Assembly (NCBI GenBank): GCA_960531495.1
Contig: OY482862.1
Coordinates: forward strand, 5,771,552 to 5,835,551
Reading direction: 5' to 3'
Source of the DNA: Zeus faber
Lineage: Eukaryota; Chordata; Actinopteri; Zeiformes; Zeidae
DNA: 64,000 nt
Notes under the pieces: generated by a model
What the model saw: the letters and a program-made list of their open reading frames with translations, nothing else
Databases searched by the model: none
What the model was told of the DNA's origin: nothing
Shown here: positions 1 to 45,719 of the stretch, in pieces
Layout of the letters: each line of letters begins with the position of its first letter
Numbering within the stretch: the first letter of the stretch is position 1
Program-made: the position numbers and the translations under genes

Positions 1-167
1 AAGCATGTGAGCGGCCAGAGCTCTCGCTTGATATATGTGCTGCACTCCCTGCCCCCAGAAGGCGACGGTGTGCCGTATTGCATAGTTAATCTTTCCGAAG
101 AGCTTCCCAACTTCTCCACCAAAGTGCGTCACTTTGTGCTAACCCTCAACTCGATGGGGGAGCGCAC

Positions 168-32684
<32,517 letters not shown>

Positions 32685-32751
32685 GTTGTTCGATTGTCCG
32701 ATGGAACAAAAACAGAAAAAAAAAACTTTGACGTCTCTGCCTCCTTTTTTT

Positions 32752-32806
32752 TGGGGGGGGGGTTGGTGGGTGGGGTGGGTGTTGGGGGGGGGTTGGGTTT
32801 TTTTTT
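32752..32806 (+). other. G-quadruplex-prone G tract in the cps1 5' leader region
   Basis: Successive G runs of 3-10 (TTGGTGGGTGGGGTGGGTG and neighbours) lie 70-120 bp upstream of the cps1 start codon, on the strand that is template for cps1. An RNA made here would be C-rich; a fold would therefore affect DNA, not mRNA. Confidence 0.6.
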
Positions 32807-32859
32807 TTCTGGGGGTTGTTTCTTTTTGTTTTTTGTTTTGTTTTTCCCCAACCGCGCCG

Positions 32860-33110
32860 TCTTAAAAGCTCCAACGCGCTGCGGACGCGCTGCCGTTGAC
32901 TCGTTGACTTGTTGACCAGCGACGCGAGGCTGGCGCCGCCCGGGGGGGGGGGGGCGCAGCAGCGGCGGGCGCCGATTGGCCGGAGCGGGACGTCAGTCAC
33001 TGCGCTGCGGCGCGCACCCGGCTCCGATTGGCCGGAGCGAGCACGCCTCCGCTGCAGCGGCGCAAGGGAGCTGACAGCGACACGTCCGTGATCGGGACGT
33101 CAGCATTTAT
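32860..33110 (-). promoter_or_regulatory. cps1: CpG-rich promoter region of cps1 with paired CCAAT boxes
   Basis: This GC- and CpG-rich 250 bp lies just upstream of the start exon. The 16-mer CCGATTGGCCGGAGCG occurs at 32972-32987 and again at 33024-33039. On the minus strand each gives GGCCAATCGG, a canonical NF-Y-type CCAAT box, 52 bp apart. No clear TATA box is seen, and the transcription start was not located. Confidence 0.6.
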
Positions 33111-33567
33111 TTATCGGGACTCCTGCGAGGGCGGCGCTCTGACGGTTTGATCACATACGTGCGTCCAACATGCGTGCCGACCCGCAGAATTTGCTACTTC
33201 TGACCGAGTTTTGATTTTGGAGTTATTGCAGAATGTTTTTCTGCTTTTCCCTTTTCTGTTCATTTTTTGGGGTTTATTGCAAGATGGGTTCTGCTGTAAA
33301 ACCACAATTTCACTCCGGGACTTCATGCATTTTCTATCTATATCCCTCTATATTTTTCCCAATATGTATGCAAACTTGCAGAGCTTAAATTTTGTCCAAA
33401 TCTGGATTGTGGATACTGAGGTTTGTTGTTTATTTAATTTTAAGTTTTATTGTATATTGACAGGTTTTTCTTGATCCTTGGTTATTTTTAAGGTTATTAA
33501 TTGTTAAGAAGTTAACAATGAACAACAAACAACAGTTTATTATGTATTGCCAAAATCAATCAATCAC

Positions 33568-33593
33568 TATCTATCGATCGATCGATCTATCTA

Positions 33594-33690
<97 letters not shown>

Positions 33691-33691
33691 G

Positions 33692-33742
<51 letters not shown>

Positions 33743-33743
33743 G

Positions 33744-33842
<99 letters not shown>

Positions 33843-34016
33843 GTCTATCTGTCTATCTATCTATCTATCTATCTATCTGTCTATCTATCTATCTATCTAT
33901 CTGTCTATATTTCTATCTATCTATCTATCTATCTATCATCTATCTATCTATCTATCTATCTATCATCTATCTATCTATCTATCTATCATCTATCTATCTA
34001 TCTATCTGTCTGTCTG
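33568..34016. repeat. (CTAT/CTGT)n, Bkm-type GATA/GACA microsatellite, about 450 bp
   Basis: Starting with 11 CTGT units, the array is mostly CTAT with scattered CTGT and a few ATCT phase slips. On the minus strand it is GATA/GACA, the composition of Bkm satellite DNA. Confidence 0.95.
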
Positions 34017-34526
34017 TGTCTTTACTTATCACACGTTTCATTTGACATGAGTGGTGAGACTTTAATACTGAACATAAATGTAGGCCTTCTGATATGGTTG
34101 CAAGTGTATGGATTGGCATTTCAAATACAACTGGGTAGTTTCTGTTGCATTATTGAGATTACTTTTCTTGCTGAGGAAACACAATGACGTAATCTGTGCC
34201 GTTTTTTTTGAACTGGCTACAAACTTTCAGGGTACTTTGCTCTTTTGAAGCCTTTTCTCAGTTGCTGCACCAGTGAGCAAAGGCAGAGTGACAATGGGCT
34301 GGCTTCGTGACCGTGGGATTAGACCTGGTGCTTGAATTTGCTGATTGTTGCGAAAATGGCCCCTCGGTGGGGAGGGAATCTGCTTGTGACTCTGCTTGGT
34401 TCAGCAGTCTGATCAAACTGGCTGTGAGTAATGGGACCGGCCTATATGAACAACATCAGGGAATACTTCCGGCAATCAGTGGACTATGAGCGACCCCACT
34501 CTTTTGCATGCAAAATAAATGAATGA

Positions 34527-34626
<100 letters not shown>

Positions 34627-36415
34627 GGACAGTAGGTAAGTAGTTAGGCAGGCAGGCAGGCAGGCAGACAGATCAGGCGGGGCCTCTTACAACCATTATG
34701 TCATCATCTACAACGTCTGCTTCGGTGTAATTGTGTCGTTAATTTTCTAATTTGTTTTTTTACAGCGCACAAGTTCCCGTTTCACAATTACCTGGAACCA
34801 CATGTCACTTCCCACAGAGAAAACCTGGCCTGAGTTGGCCTCCTGTCACTTTAAACTCCAAATATCATATTCCCCGTCTAAAATTAAAGCCTATGTAGTT
34901 CTCCCTGCGGGTCGCCGTGTGAAGCACTGGCGCCATCCAGCGGTCATCTGTCGCAATGACACGGACCCTACTAGGAGGAGAGGAGATGCAAAGTTCCATC
35001 ACAGTATGGCTAAATAAGTAGGTGATACTACAGCTTCTATATACGGGATGTAAGGTACAGTTGGCCATCATTCAGCTGCCGGGCTAATCATTTATGACAG
35101 CTTTACACTTGACGTAGCGACAACATTTCAAATCTTTGTTTAGACTAACTCAGAAGGTGCGAAGTAGGACTCCAGAATCACGACTCTGAGAGGTACTGCA
35201 ACATCAGCACCAACCACAACAGTCTTACATCGTAAAACTTTACTTTGCTATTTATTAATTATCTTTTTTACTCAGGCCTGCATGCGATCACTGTTTTTTA
35301 ACGTTTCTTTACTTTTTCTACCATAACCTGCTGATATACAACCACGAGCCAAGAATTGTGTTGGATGTGACTAAGTTAGAAAGACGCTTGAGTCGTGAGT
35401 CCTGTTTTTGAAAATTGCAAGGTGACGATTTAGAGAACCTGAGAAGCTGTATGGCTCTATCAGTGACCTTTTTTTTTGTTTTAATCCCCCCCAGCGATTG
35501 GCCGGCCGGTGGGCCAAATGAACCTCCGTGTCTGTCGACAGATGAAAGGGACCCCGCATTGTCCGCGATCCCGAGTGTTGGTCGGAGACGTCCGCTCGCA
35601 TTTAAGGGGAGACGGAAATAGCCCTCCAAAGCTCATTCTCCTAAAAATGACCCTGGGGTCGACAGAAATGACAGATTGAGCGTGAGATTTATCAAAACGG
35701 AATCCTACACAACTGACAGTGTTTGACACCTGCCGGCCCGGGAAAAAACCCGCGGAAAACAGGACAAGTCAGGAGGTAACCAGCCCACTTCTCAAACCCC
35801 AAAAAGGTGGAAGTTGATTGAGTTACTCTCCGGGGACGGTGGTCTCTGTTCTTCTTCCGATTGCAGTGGAGATCCCACGGCAGATCCCTGCAACCGGCTG
35901 AACGGCGGGAACGGTCACGGGCCTCCTTCGGTTAGTTGAATCCCTTCGGCAAACCGACATGGATTGTAGCAGTCTTTTGACGCGTGCTCGTCATTATACC
36001 CTAAAGTAATGCCACAGAGCAAATACGCCTCTTTTGATGAATGGATGAGTGAATGAATAATGAATCAGAGATTATTTCAGGTTTTATCTGTATTAAAAGT
36101 CCTCACAGAGGGTCACCATTTCTTGCATTTGGGTAAATGTTCCACGGGAGTCTGCCCCTCTCTCGGACAACACCCGCCGCCCATCTCTGGAGCGCAACGA
36201 GAGAGAGACCAAGTCGTCGATGAGAGAAGGGAAGACGAGACGAGCTCGGGATAAGATAAGGTAACACTTTATTATGACGTGACCGGCCCCTTCCGTTCCC
36301 CGCTGCTCCAGTCACGGGCAAAAAGGGCAGCGAGCGCCTTTTGTTCAGAGCCTAACCCCTCTCCTAATCCCTGTCTGGCCAGCGGAGGCTTTGAGAGACA
36401 GAGCAAGAGACAGAG

Positions 36416-36417
<2 letters not shown>

Positions 36418-36490
<73 letters not shown>
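36418..36490. repeat. (GA)n microsatellite
   Basis: About 36 GA units. Similar runs lie at 59296-59329 and 62828-62925. Confidence 0.95.
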
Positions 36491-36494
<4 letters not shown>

Positions 36495-36600
36495 TCCACG
36501 CACGCCACAGAGACTGCATCAGATCCCCTTAAGGAGCCATGACCCCCACCCACCCTTGCTCTTAGAAATCCCAAGAAACTTCACACCTCCACGCGGGCGG

Positions 36601-36610
36601 CTATAAATAG
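36601..36610. promoter_or_regulatory. CTATAAATAG, MEF2-consensus / TATA-like site
   Basis: The decamer fits the MEF2 consensus YTA(W)4TAR exactly and is also a good TATA box. It lies 11.6 kb upstream of the muscle gene myl1. Such a decamer also occurs by chance, so function is unproven. Confidence 0.3.
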
Positions 36611-36845
36611 GTCCCATCTGTCCCTCCAGGCTCGGTTACAGGCTCATTCCTTTCGGAGCCCTTGGATTTTGGGTGGAGGGTGGGCGGTTGGGGTGGGGGT
36701 GTTGATGGGGACATGGAAGGAAGGAAGGAAGCAGTATGGGGTAGGGGGGTGGGACGAGGAAGAGCTAGAGTCCAAATTTTTACTCTCTCTAGTCAGCGCA
36801 GACGGTTGGCTGGCTGAAGACCGCCGTCACATGCTTTGTGTTTCA

Positions 36846-36937
36846 TGTGTGTGCCGTGTGTGTGTACGGTGTGTGTACGGTGTGTGTACGGTGTGTGTAC
36901 TGTGTGTGTACCATGTGTGTACCGTGTGTGCACCGTA
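36846..36937. repeat. Minisatellite of 10-bp GTGTGTACGG-type units
   Basis: About nine imperfect decamers differ at the last positions (ACGG, ACTG, ACCA, ACCG, GCACCG). Confidence 0.85.
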
Positions 36938-37814
36938 GTCACGTTGACCAAGCCGCGCTCTCCCCGGCCCATCTCGCGCTTTTCTTAGGCCGAGCGCCAG
37001 TGAACTCGGAGCATCCTCCCTCCTCAGAATACCGCATCGCGTTTGCTTTTCACTCATCGCGTGATTTCTACTCCAGCTCAAGTTCTGCCATTCTGACCGG
37101 CTGAGACGTCTGAGAGCCCCCCCTCCCCCGCGGCCCATCCCACCCCCCCGATGATTGCGTCCTCCTCAACATCTTAATTGCAGGACAGACGTTTTGTTGT
37201 TTTTTAGCTTTGGGGGGTAAAGATAGGAAAGTGTGGAATGCGGAGGAGGGGAGAAACGAAGATTCACGCTAATAATGGCCATCGCCATGAGATCAGTGTC
37301 ACTGCTACAGAGGACACACACCATCGGAGTGTGTGTCCTTGCGCGAAGGTGATGCCATCACAGCGGCTTCCTGCTCCCGATGAGCAGGAACAAAAGGCAG
37401 CGCCGGCCATTCTACTTCGCAGCAATAACCTTGAGAGAGCCTCGGTTTATCGTTGTATCAATAAAAGGTCGTCGTTTTGAACGGATGTCTTCGCTTTGAA
37501 CGTTATCATTTTTTGCATATTTTCTTGTTATCATGGATATATATTTGTAATTCACTTATAAAAACAATCAAAATCGGATTGAAATATTACATGCAGTCGC
37601 ACAGCAGCCTTTAGTGAAAATGATTGCCCCTACATGACCAGTCCTGCCTGTGTATGTCCAAAGTTAAATGCCAAACTGTAATGAATATTTAAATTTAAAA
37701 AATAAATGTGATGTGTATGCATTATACGTAATTTATGCATGCCTCTTTGTGCATATTTGCCTATTTTTTTTAATTTCATTTTATTTTTTGACTTAACTTT
37801 GTATTCTATTTAAT

Positions 37815-37846
<32 letters not shown>

Positions 37847-40800
37847 TCTTTTTATTTTTTTTGTCAGACTGTCAAGCTTTTTTAAGTGCTTCTGCTTCTG
37901 TAGATATGCACAAAACAATCACTATCGATGAATCAATGTTTATTTGTTGCAACTCGACGTGCTTTCACATTGATGCGACGTGAAAACCCATTGAACACAA
38001 GTTAAAAACTGGCGCTCTACTCAAACGCAACACAAAACAGAAATGTTTCCACTTGACTTTTGAAAGCATTAAAACTGGTTTCACTCCTCTGGCCATCTAG
38101 CAGTCTGTTCCAGCACTGGGAGGCATAGGGCTGAACCCTTCCTCGCCACATTTACTTTTGGTCTTGGGGATGACCAGGCTGTGGTTGTTAGATGACCCGG
38201 GTGATGTAGACGGTTTGTATTTAGACAGCGGTTCAAATGATGTAGAGTGAAGCAAGACCGTGGAGTGGTTTGAAAACAAGGAGGAGGATCTGAACGTCAA
38301 CTCTGACGACAAATTCCTCGTACATGCACCGTGTAAATGCACCTGGCGGAACAAACGCCTTCTGATTCCCATTCTTCTAAGCAACCTTCTGAAGAGAGAA
38401 GCACTGATTGGTATGGATTTAGAAGGCCGTAGATTGACTGGTGCCTAGACTTGGAACGAATGTGACGCACGCGTTCCTCTTTCCGTACTTTTACGCTTTA
38501 AATTTTATCCGTGTCTTCCTGCTATTTTTTATAGTTTGGTTTATAGTTTGCTCACATCTCTCCCTCCCCATCCCCTCCCTCCCTCCCTCCACCCATCAAT
38601 TTAGAACTTTTATCTTCACCACCTGCTCCCCGCCCCTGGTTTAAAAACACATTGAACAGTTTGAGACTACTTGCTTGAGCCCTGAATTAAAACAAAAAAG
38701 ACATTTACTTTGTAAATTACTATTTGTTGCATATATTTTTGAGTTCTCTACCTACCACTGCACATATCTTTTAAAAGCGATCCTTATCCTTTAATCCACA
38801 CTGTGCGCAGCACTTTGCTTTTCTCCGCTGTTGTTTCCTCAATCCACCTTGCTCTAGTTACAGCTTTCTTGACCGTTTCTCCGATGACATTTCTCATTTG
38901 ATACCTTGATCCTTGAGTGCCTTGATCCTTGAAAGTGGGCTTTCCAAACAGGGCAGGATGGCGGGACCTAAAAAAACCCCACCACCCTTCAACGAACGAG
39001 TCCCGTTTCAGCGGCGTTTTTCCCTCGTCCCCTTGCCTGCTGAACAATGGCCCCCGGCTGTTAAGGGAGACCACTGAAACTGATCTACGGATGGCGTGTG
39101 GCTCTCTGGGGAGAGACCCTTTTTTTAAAACTGTACATTTAAAGATCGTACCCTTTAAAAAAATAAAAAGCCTGACGTTACGCCTTGGGCATGGCTCTCG
39201 CAGTGTTTGGCGGAGGGCGGAGGGTGTGGGGAGGCGGGGGGGGGGTGTTATGAAAATGTAAAGGAATACATGTTTACTTAGGGATCTTGGCGTGGATGGT
39301 TTATTTGCACCGCTGCGATACTCAGAATGACTTAGTGCCGGCGTGATGAAGTGTATTTAGGACCCTGCAAACTCCTGAGGCCTCTGGGGGAATACGTCAA
39401 CCTGGGCTGACCCGTTGACCGGACACAAAAGGTGCTTCAGAATGACTATTCCTTACAGGAATAGTGGTGTGGGAACGATGGTGGGGAACTAAGCAACGTC
39501 CCCTGATTGATTGACAGCCGAAAGAGGAACGAACAAATCCAACACTATAAATGTTAACGACCAAACTGAAAAATAATTCCTGCTTCCCTGTCTTCATTCC
39601 CACTTCAGCCTCTACTTGGCTCTACTTGTCCAAGCTGGTGAAATCCTTAAGATCCCATAATAGAACGTGGGCGTCCAAGACAGGTGCTGGAAAAATGAGG
39701 CAAGGTTGCTTGCGTATTTGCATGTGTAAATGTGGATGGGTGGGGGACAGCTGAGGGACTTTCTCTGGCTTGTGCCCCCCCGCCCCCTCCCCCCTCCCCA
39801 AACTCCCTTCCTCTCCTCCTGGAGAACAGCGCCGACACAACCACTCAGAGACGGATATAGACGGGAATCGAGGCGGACACAATTTTCACTCTCGGACCCG
39901 CATGGGTTACTGGGGTCGGCAGCTGGAAGGCTCCTTCAGCTCCCGGTACCTTCCACATCCATCCGTACTGGTGGCACCTCTCCTCAGCCTGCCCCCATGG
40001 CTGGATGGCTGCTAGAGCCCAATGGATGTCAAAACAGAGTAAGCGCATTTCACTGGCCATATTCCTTCTCTTTTTCCTTCGATTGGAACCAAACAGTGGA
40101 AAACGACGCCATTTGAAAGGCAGGTTTTCTTCTTCAATTCCCATGCAAGGCCAGAGTAGAGCTTCTCAAACGACACCTAAGGCCGTCATACGACCATAAG
40201 CGGCTGAAATCTGATCCACTTCCCCTCCCTTCTAACCCCCATATCTGCTATCATGAACCTAATTTATTTACTTATAACTAATATAACTTCTTCAACCAAA
40301 GGCCAAGTCCTTCATAAAGACGGAACTGTGACCCTAAGACCAGGGGCCGGCCCTCAGGGGGGCATTTCCTGGGTGACACGGGGTGATGCGATATGGACAT
40401 CCCGGTTTGCATCCCATCATTTATTAGTGTCTTGGAGAGTGCGGTGTTACATAACTCCCTAATATTAGATTTCCGATATGGTCATTGAAAAGAGGCATCA
40501 TGTTTCTAGGACAAGTACAAAGCAACAATTTAGGCCGAGGCTAGGTCTAATTGGGAACTGGTTGGGGCTGTCTCTCTTTCAAACCCTTAAAAAAACACAG
40601 TTCTTCCTTTAGCCCATTGATTGCAATTTTGCCCAGTCAGAGAGCAATTCCAGTTCAACTTGAAGTTTAATCGCAATTGAACTTTGTCTTGTCTCATGTG
40701 GTTACCAACATCATTTGAAATTGAAACTGATATTTGCATTTATTCAGTAAAAAAAATTCTACTCACGACTCATCACTACAAATTTGTTGTTAAAATCTTA

Positions 40801-41344
40801 AAGCAGCTATTCTATTTAGGTTTATACGAGTACAAGCCCCGTTCAAAATGTAAGACTTTCTATGACATTTCAATGTCACAGTTTAACAAAATGTCAATGA
40901 TTCAGTCCTGTGTTCCGCAATGAAAGATGAGACTGCTAGTTAAAGGCAAGGCAAGGCACAGTTTAACAAAATGTAAGGACAACTTTGCAATAAAGAATAA
41001 GTACCAAATGCAAAATTATAGGCATATTAGAAGTTCAGGAGGGTCAGATCAAATTTGTTCAGTCAATGATTTTGTCACATTCAGTCGGTGATTGAGACTG
41101 CCAGGAGCTCCGCTCACCAGGCAGAGGTGTCGCCTCGCGTGCGTGTGCGATGTTGAAGGTCACGCACCGGGTGCTCGGCTCGCATCTCCAGAGCTTCCTC
41201 TGCCCCTATGTTGGCAATGCGCGCAGCGTTGCTTGCCAGGCATGCATCTCGTGCTTCACTGGATGATGATGGCACAAAATCGCCCTGCTTAGTGGAATTG
41301 GATGATGATGTCACAAAGCACCTCAGCTGCACAGAGCAGCTCGG

Positions 41345-43135
41345 TTATTAAAAGTTTATTAACATTACATGTGCCACATGCCCCAATTGCGCCAAATTCA
41401 ACAATGCACCTTCTTGGGTCCCCGGCAATGCACCTGCCAGGTGTGAAGTAGATTGCATGAAAGGTTGTCGAGAAAATAGAGGGACATACAGTCTAGGCTG
41501 TACATACATACAATATACTGTACATACAGAAGGTCAGACAGACATTCCTTGAATTATAGATAGATGTACTAGTGCAGTGCCACAGTGCTGTTCGTAAAGT
41601 CGCAGCCACTCCCGGTGAAAATCCCCAGGGAACTACACTCTTTCTCATGGGAAAAAACACACCTAAGTCGCACTTTTGAATAAACTTGCTATTCGCTTGT
41701 TTATTCAAAGTTTACTACTTTTACACGTCGCCTGTCCGCACCAAATATGCCTGTGTGGAATGGGCCAATTGATGACGGGAAGCCCCGCCCCCCCGCTGGC
41801 TCGCTGTTTGCTGTTTGTCGAAATGTATTAATATTAAAAGTGTCGCATGTCCAAATTGCACCAAATTCGGCACTGCACATCCTTAGGTCCCCAGCAAGTT
41901 TAGTTTGTATTTTTTATCTTTTGATGCTTTGTTGGGGCGGGGGGGACTTCAGCCAGGGATTCTCCCTGGCCTCAGTTTGGTGGTGGGGGTATATGGTGTG
42001 ATGGTGGTGTGGTTCAAGCAGCCACGCCTGTCTTGGGTCTAGGTAATTGGGCCCGGGGTCAGGGTGGCTGTACGCCTGTTGCTCGTCTACCGATTCTATG
42101 TCTCATTTTGAAGACAATGTGTGTGTCAATTGGCCTGGGAACCAAACAAATCTGCAAGCTCATGTTTTATTTGCTCTGCAGTGTACATCTGGCCACCCTC
42201 CCATTCAAACAGATTTTCACCCAACCTTGCCGGGATCGGGCCAATCACAACCATTTCTCTAATGTGGGGTGGGTTTGATACGATGACGATCCAGAGGAGA
42301 GCCTTTGACGCACCTTTGCAAGATGGCTGCCACTGATGTGCAACGGTCTGTTGAATCCACTATCGCGATACATCAGACAAAAAAAAAAAAGAATCCACTA
42401 TCGTGACAGTTTTAAACAAACTGGACGGTATATTTTTTATAAAAAGCTTTTGTTGATAATAAAGATGTGTTACTTCTGTACTTTTGACAGGATTTGGTAA
42501 AAATTGAATTTAACAACCAACTCGCACAGTGCTACCTCACACGTTTTGTTGTTCTGATTGGTTGTAGGTCTATCCAATTGCATCCAGAGACATTTTGGTC
42601 TCAGCCCGTTGGTAATGCTCCTTGAAAATTAAAAATTAACTGAGAGATTCACAACCAATACTGTATGCATTTGCGAACTGACAAAAAAAAGAATTTATTT
42701 CCTCACTTGCCCTTGCTTGGTGCCCGTCCCTATGTGGTGAACGAGAGATCCATTCCGCCGTAATGTTACATGAACGCCCACACGCAACACCTGCAGAAAA
42801 GTTAGCAAAGAAAGCTATCCACGTCGCGTCCCTGTTCAACATTTCTCTGAACAAAATGATTAATAACAGTTTGCTTTGGGCGAATCTGGCCCTGGAATTA
42901 CCTGGTTTTGGATTGAAACTAAATACTGCGACATCTCCTACTCCTACTGCACTGTTAAGAATGGGCTGGACTGCGGACGTAAGTGACTCGGTCGCAGAGC
43001 CCTGAAGTTCCGCCCTGCTCCTGCATAGAGCGGAGCTGCATGCTTGTCGCTTGTTTATTCAAAATTGATTACCATAATATTAACACGTGTCGTGTGTCCA
43101 AATTGCACCAAACTCAACACTGCACAACAAGACCA
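41345..43135. repeat. Cluster of a dispersed repeat family (three pieces)
   Basis: Related segments lie at about 41345-41480, 41690-41910 and 43030-43135. Each carries a TTTATTCAAA or TTTATTAACA-like block followed by a motif of the form CATGTCCAAATTGCACCAAA, then (C/A)ACTGCAC. The family is not identified; no coding frame is present. Confidence 0.6.
41994..42090 (+). mobile_element. LTR-like dispersed repeat, copy B (5' part only)
   Basis: It matches the first 90 bp of the copies at 25848 and 44081: GGTGTGGTTCAAGCAGCCAC, then GGTCTAGGTAATTGG and GTGGCTGTACGCCTG. It stops abruptly near 42090. Confidence 0.6.
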
Positions 43136-43229
43136 CACAACACCTCTGAGGGTGTCCTGTGGTATCTGGCACCAAGACTTTAGCAGCAAACATTTTAAAT
43201 TAGCAGCAGACTTTTTGAATTTTGTAAGT

Positions 43230-44072
43230 TACGACGTGGGACCCCCATGCATCAGGCTTGTTGTTCCAACACATCCCACAGGTGCTTGATTGAATTGAGA
43301 TCTGGGAATTTTGGAGGCCAAGTCAACGCCTAGAACTCTTTGTCTTCCTCCTTAAAGAATTCCTGAACAATTTTAGCAGTGTGGCAGGGTACATTATCCT
43401 ATAATAAAGGGGTGTATTAGTCTACAACAATGTTAGGTAGGTGGTACGTGTCAAAGAAAGATACATATGAATGCCAGGATCCAAGGTTTCCCAGTAGAAC
43501 ATTGCCAAGAGCATCACACTGCCCCCACCGGCTTGTCTTCTTCTTATAGTGCATCCTGGTGCCATCTCTTCCCCAGGTAAACGATGTACAGGCACCAGGC
43601 CATCCATATGATGAAAAAGAAAATGTGATTCATCAGACCAGGCCACCAGGTCACATGCCCATAGTAGGCACTTTTGACGGAGGACAAGGGTCAGCATGGG
43701 TACTCAGTCTGCGGCTAAACAGCCACATACGCAGAAAGCTGTGATCCCCTGTGTGTTCTGACACCTTTCTATCATAGCAGCATTAACTTTTTCAGCAATT
43801 TGTGCTACAGTAGCTCTTCTGTGGGATCGGACCAGACGGGCTAGACTTCGCTCCCCACGCGCGTCAATGAGCCTTTGGCACCCATGACCCTGTCACTGGT
43901 TCAGATCGTTACTGTTGTCGATTTTTCCTGCTTCCAAAACACCAACTTAAAGAACTGACTGTTCACCTGCTGCCGGATATATCCCACCCCTTGACAGGTG
44001 CTAATGGGATGAGATGAGAAATGTTATTCAGTTCACCTATCAGAGGTTTTAATGTTCTGGCTGATCAATGTA
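43230..44072 (-). mobile_element. Degenerate Tc1-like transposon fragment
   Basis: On the minus strand, 43422-43697 reads AWSDESHFLFHHMDGLVPVH, then RLPGEEMAPGCTIRRRQAGG and GSVMLLAMFYWETLDPGIH. This is the central catalytic part of a Tc1-family transposase (SDES carries the first Asp) distinct from the one at 4609. Helix-turn-helix remnants lie toward 43900, and the DNAPCH and NPIEHLW segments toward 43230 appear deleted. The outer end GGCTGATCAATGTATATA near 44060 resembles the element terminus. Confidence 0.75.
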
Positions 44073-44080
44073 TATACACT

Positions 44081-44367
44081 TGTGGTGTGGGAATGGTGTG
44101 GTGAGCAGCCACACCTGACCTGGATCGAGGTGATTGGGATCAGAGTGGCTGCATACCTGTTGTTGGTTGGTCTAACGAGCAGCAGGTAAAACCGCTATCC
44201 CCACACACACTCAGGATAGGAGACTGTCGGGACATTTGCTCCTGGACTAATTCCAGCTAGCCCGCTCTCTACAATAAAGTGGTGTTAACAACCCCCCCAT
44301 CTTCTGTGTCTCTGTGCTGGAGGGCCCTGAAAACGCCACTTGGGTAGCATGTGGTAGAACTGCCACA
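44081..44367 (+). mobile_element. LTR-like dispersed repeat, copy C (most complete, 287 bp)
   Basis: It starts TGTGGTGTGGG and ends CTGCCACA, so termini are TGTGG...CCACA, and it has AATAAA at 44273-44278. The flanking pentamers are ACACT and ATACT, a possible diverged 5-bp target duplication. It is inserted just beyond the Tc1-like relic. Confidence 0.6.
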
Positions 44368-45261
44368 ATACTATATATATATATATATACACACAGTATA
44401 TACTGTCGGGGCGGCAAGTTCATAGATCTTCAGGAGAGGGTCAACAATCATGTCTACAGAAACGCTATGTGTGGTCTTGTGTTCCCAAAAATAAATCGAT
44501 TGTCAACCCGTTCCAGTCTAAATTTGATTGTTTAGACGATCTGCGTTGGCAACGGAAATCCAATCTGAATCAGTATTTGTTTCCACTTCACAGTCTCCAT
44601 GTGCCTGCCGGAAAGACTCCCTTCCCTCTTCTTTGTTGTTCCAGATGCTGAAAAATTGACAAAAATTGTCATTATATTGAGAACACAGTCACTTTGTAAC
44701 GTTACGAACTAATGCCATATAAATCCACCATACATCTCGAAGTAGTCGTAAAAAAACCACTTGTGACTCGTACTAGAGTGCACGAAAAATTGTATTGGTC
44801 TTAATTCTTCAAACACTGTTCATCAGGAATATTTAAACTGAACGACAGAAGAGAAACATGCAGATGTAAGTCCATGTTGATTGGTCCAGACATAAGTCCA
44901 CAATGTTTGTAACTTGTGTTTGCATTTCACAGAAACCCAAAAACTAACACGTACCTTAAACAAATAAACTGGACCCTGTGTATTGCTGCCTGCAGCTATA
45001 TTTGTTCTTTTATTAAAATAATGATATTGTCCACACCGTATGCATGTGAAACCGTGTGTTGCGTGAGACAGGTGAGGAAGTCATAAAACATCCAGTAACT
45101 AAAAACTCTTTTAGTCGTTCATTGTTTGTTTTTCTCAAGAATATTTACATATCTGGCTAAATCAACAGTATGTGGAGCTCCCAGTAAATATTGTTCAATA
45201 AATAATGTTTAGTTAAAAAAAAACCCACATTTTTCAATGTCATTTTTCAAATTTTTTTTAA

Positions 45262-45417
45262 TTTCAGGGGTCTTTTATTTTATAGTTCCACATTTATTTA
45301 TTGAAGGGGACATTTAGTTTATAATGCCACATTTATTTATTTCAGGGCACATTTATTTCAAAAGGCAACATTTATTTATTTCATGGCACTTTTATTTCAT
45401 AATGCCACGTTTCAATT
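45262..45417 (+). repeat. Four 39-bp tandem units (left arm of composite element)
   Basis: Units begin at 45262, 45301, 45340 and 45379, with an exact 39-bp period and a pattern like TTTCAGGGCACATTTATTTC followed by a GCCACATTTATTTA-type end. Reverse-oriented units lie at about 45874-45980. Confidence 0.9.
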
Positions 45418-45719
45418 CCTTATGCAAATAAATGAATGAGTCTTAACGAGTACGAGTACGGAGTACACCACGTCTGACAGTGGCGGACATGATGTACAGG
45501 GTGCGGCCCTCCACCTTGACCGGCTTGCTCCCCACGGGCCGCTGGCTCCAACGAGGAGGTATTGGGAGCTGAAGACCAGCTCGAAGCAACCACCCCTACC
45601 ACTGTTGCGTGGGAGAGTGCCAGCGGCAGTGCCAGCCCAGCTCCCCATCTCTCCATCGGCTCTGAATCTGTGAGATACCCACGTCCCATTCATTTGCATA
45701 TAAGAAATTGAAACGAGGC
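45418..45719. other. GC-rich core between the inverted 39-bp arrays
   Basis: About 45465-45690 is much richer in GC than its surroundings and open in several frames on the minus strand (for example 45412-45699). I cannot match it to a known protein; it may be captured genic DNA. Confidence 0.35.

Noticed and set aside
33518-34050. Two frames of about 170 codons made of repeated YLSI or YLSV
   Set aside because: They are translations of the CTAT/CTGT microsatellite.
45262-45417. CRISPR-like array of 39-bp units
   Set aside because: Units are contiguous without spacers, in a eukaryotic genome.
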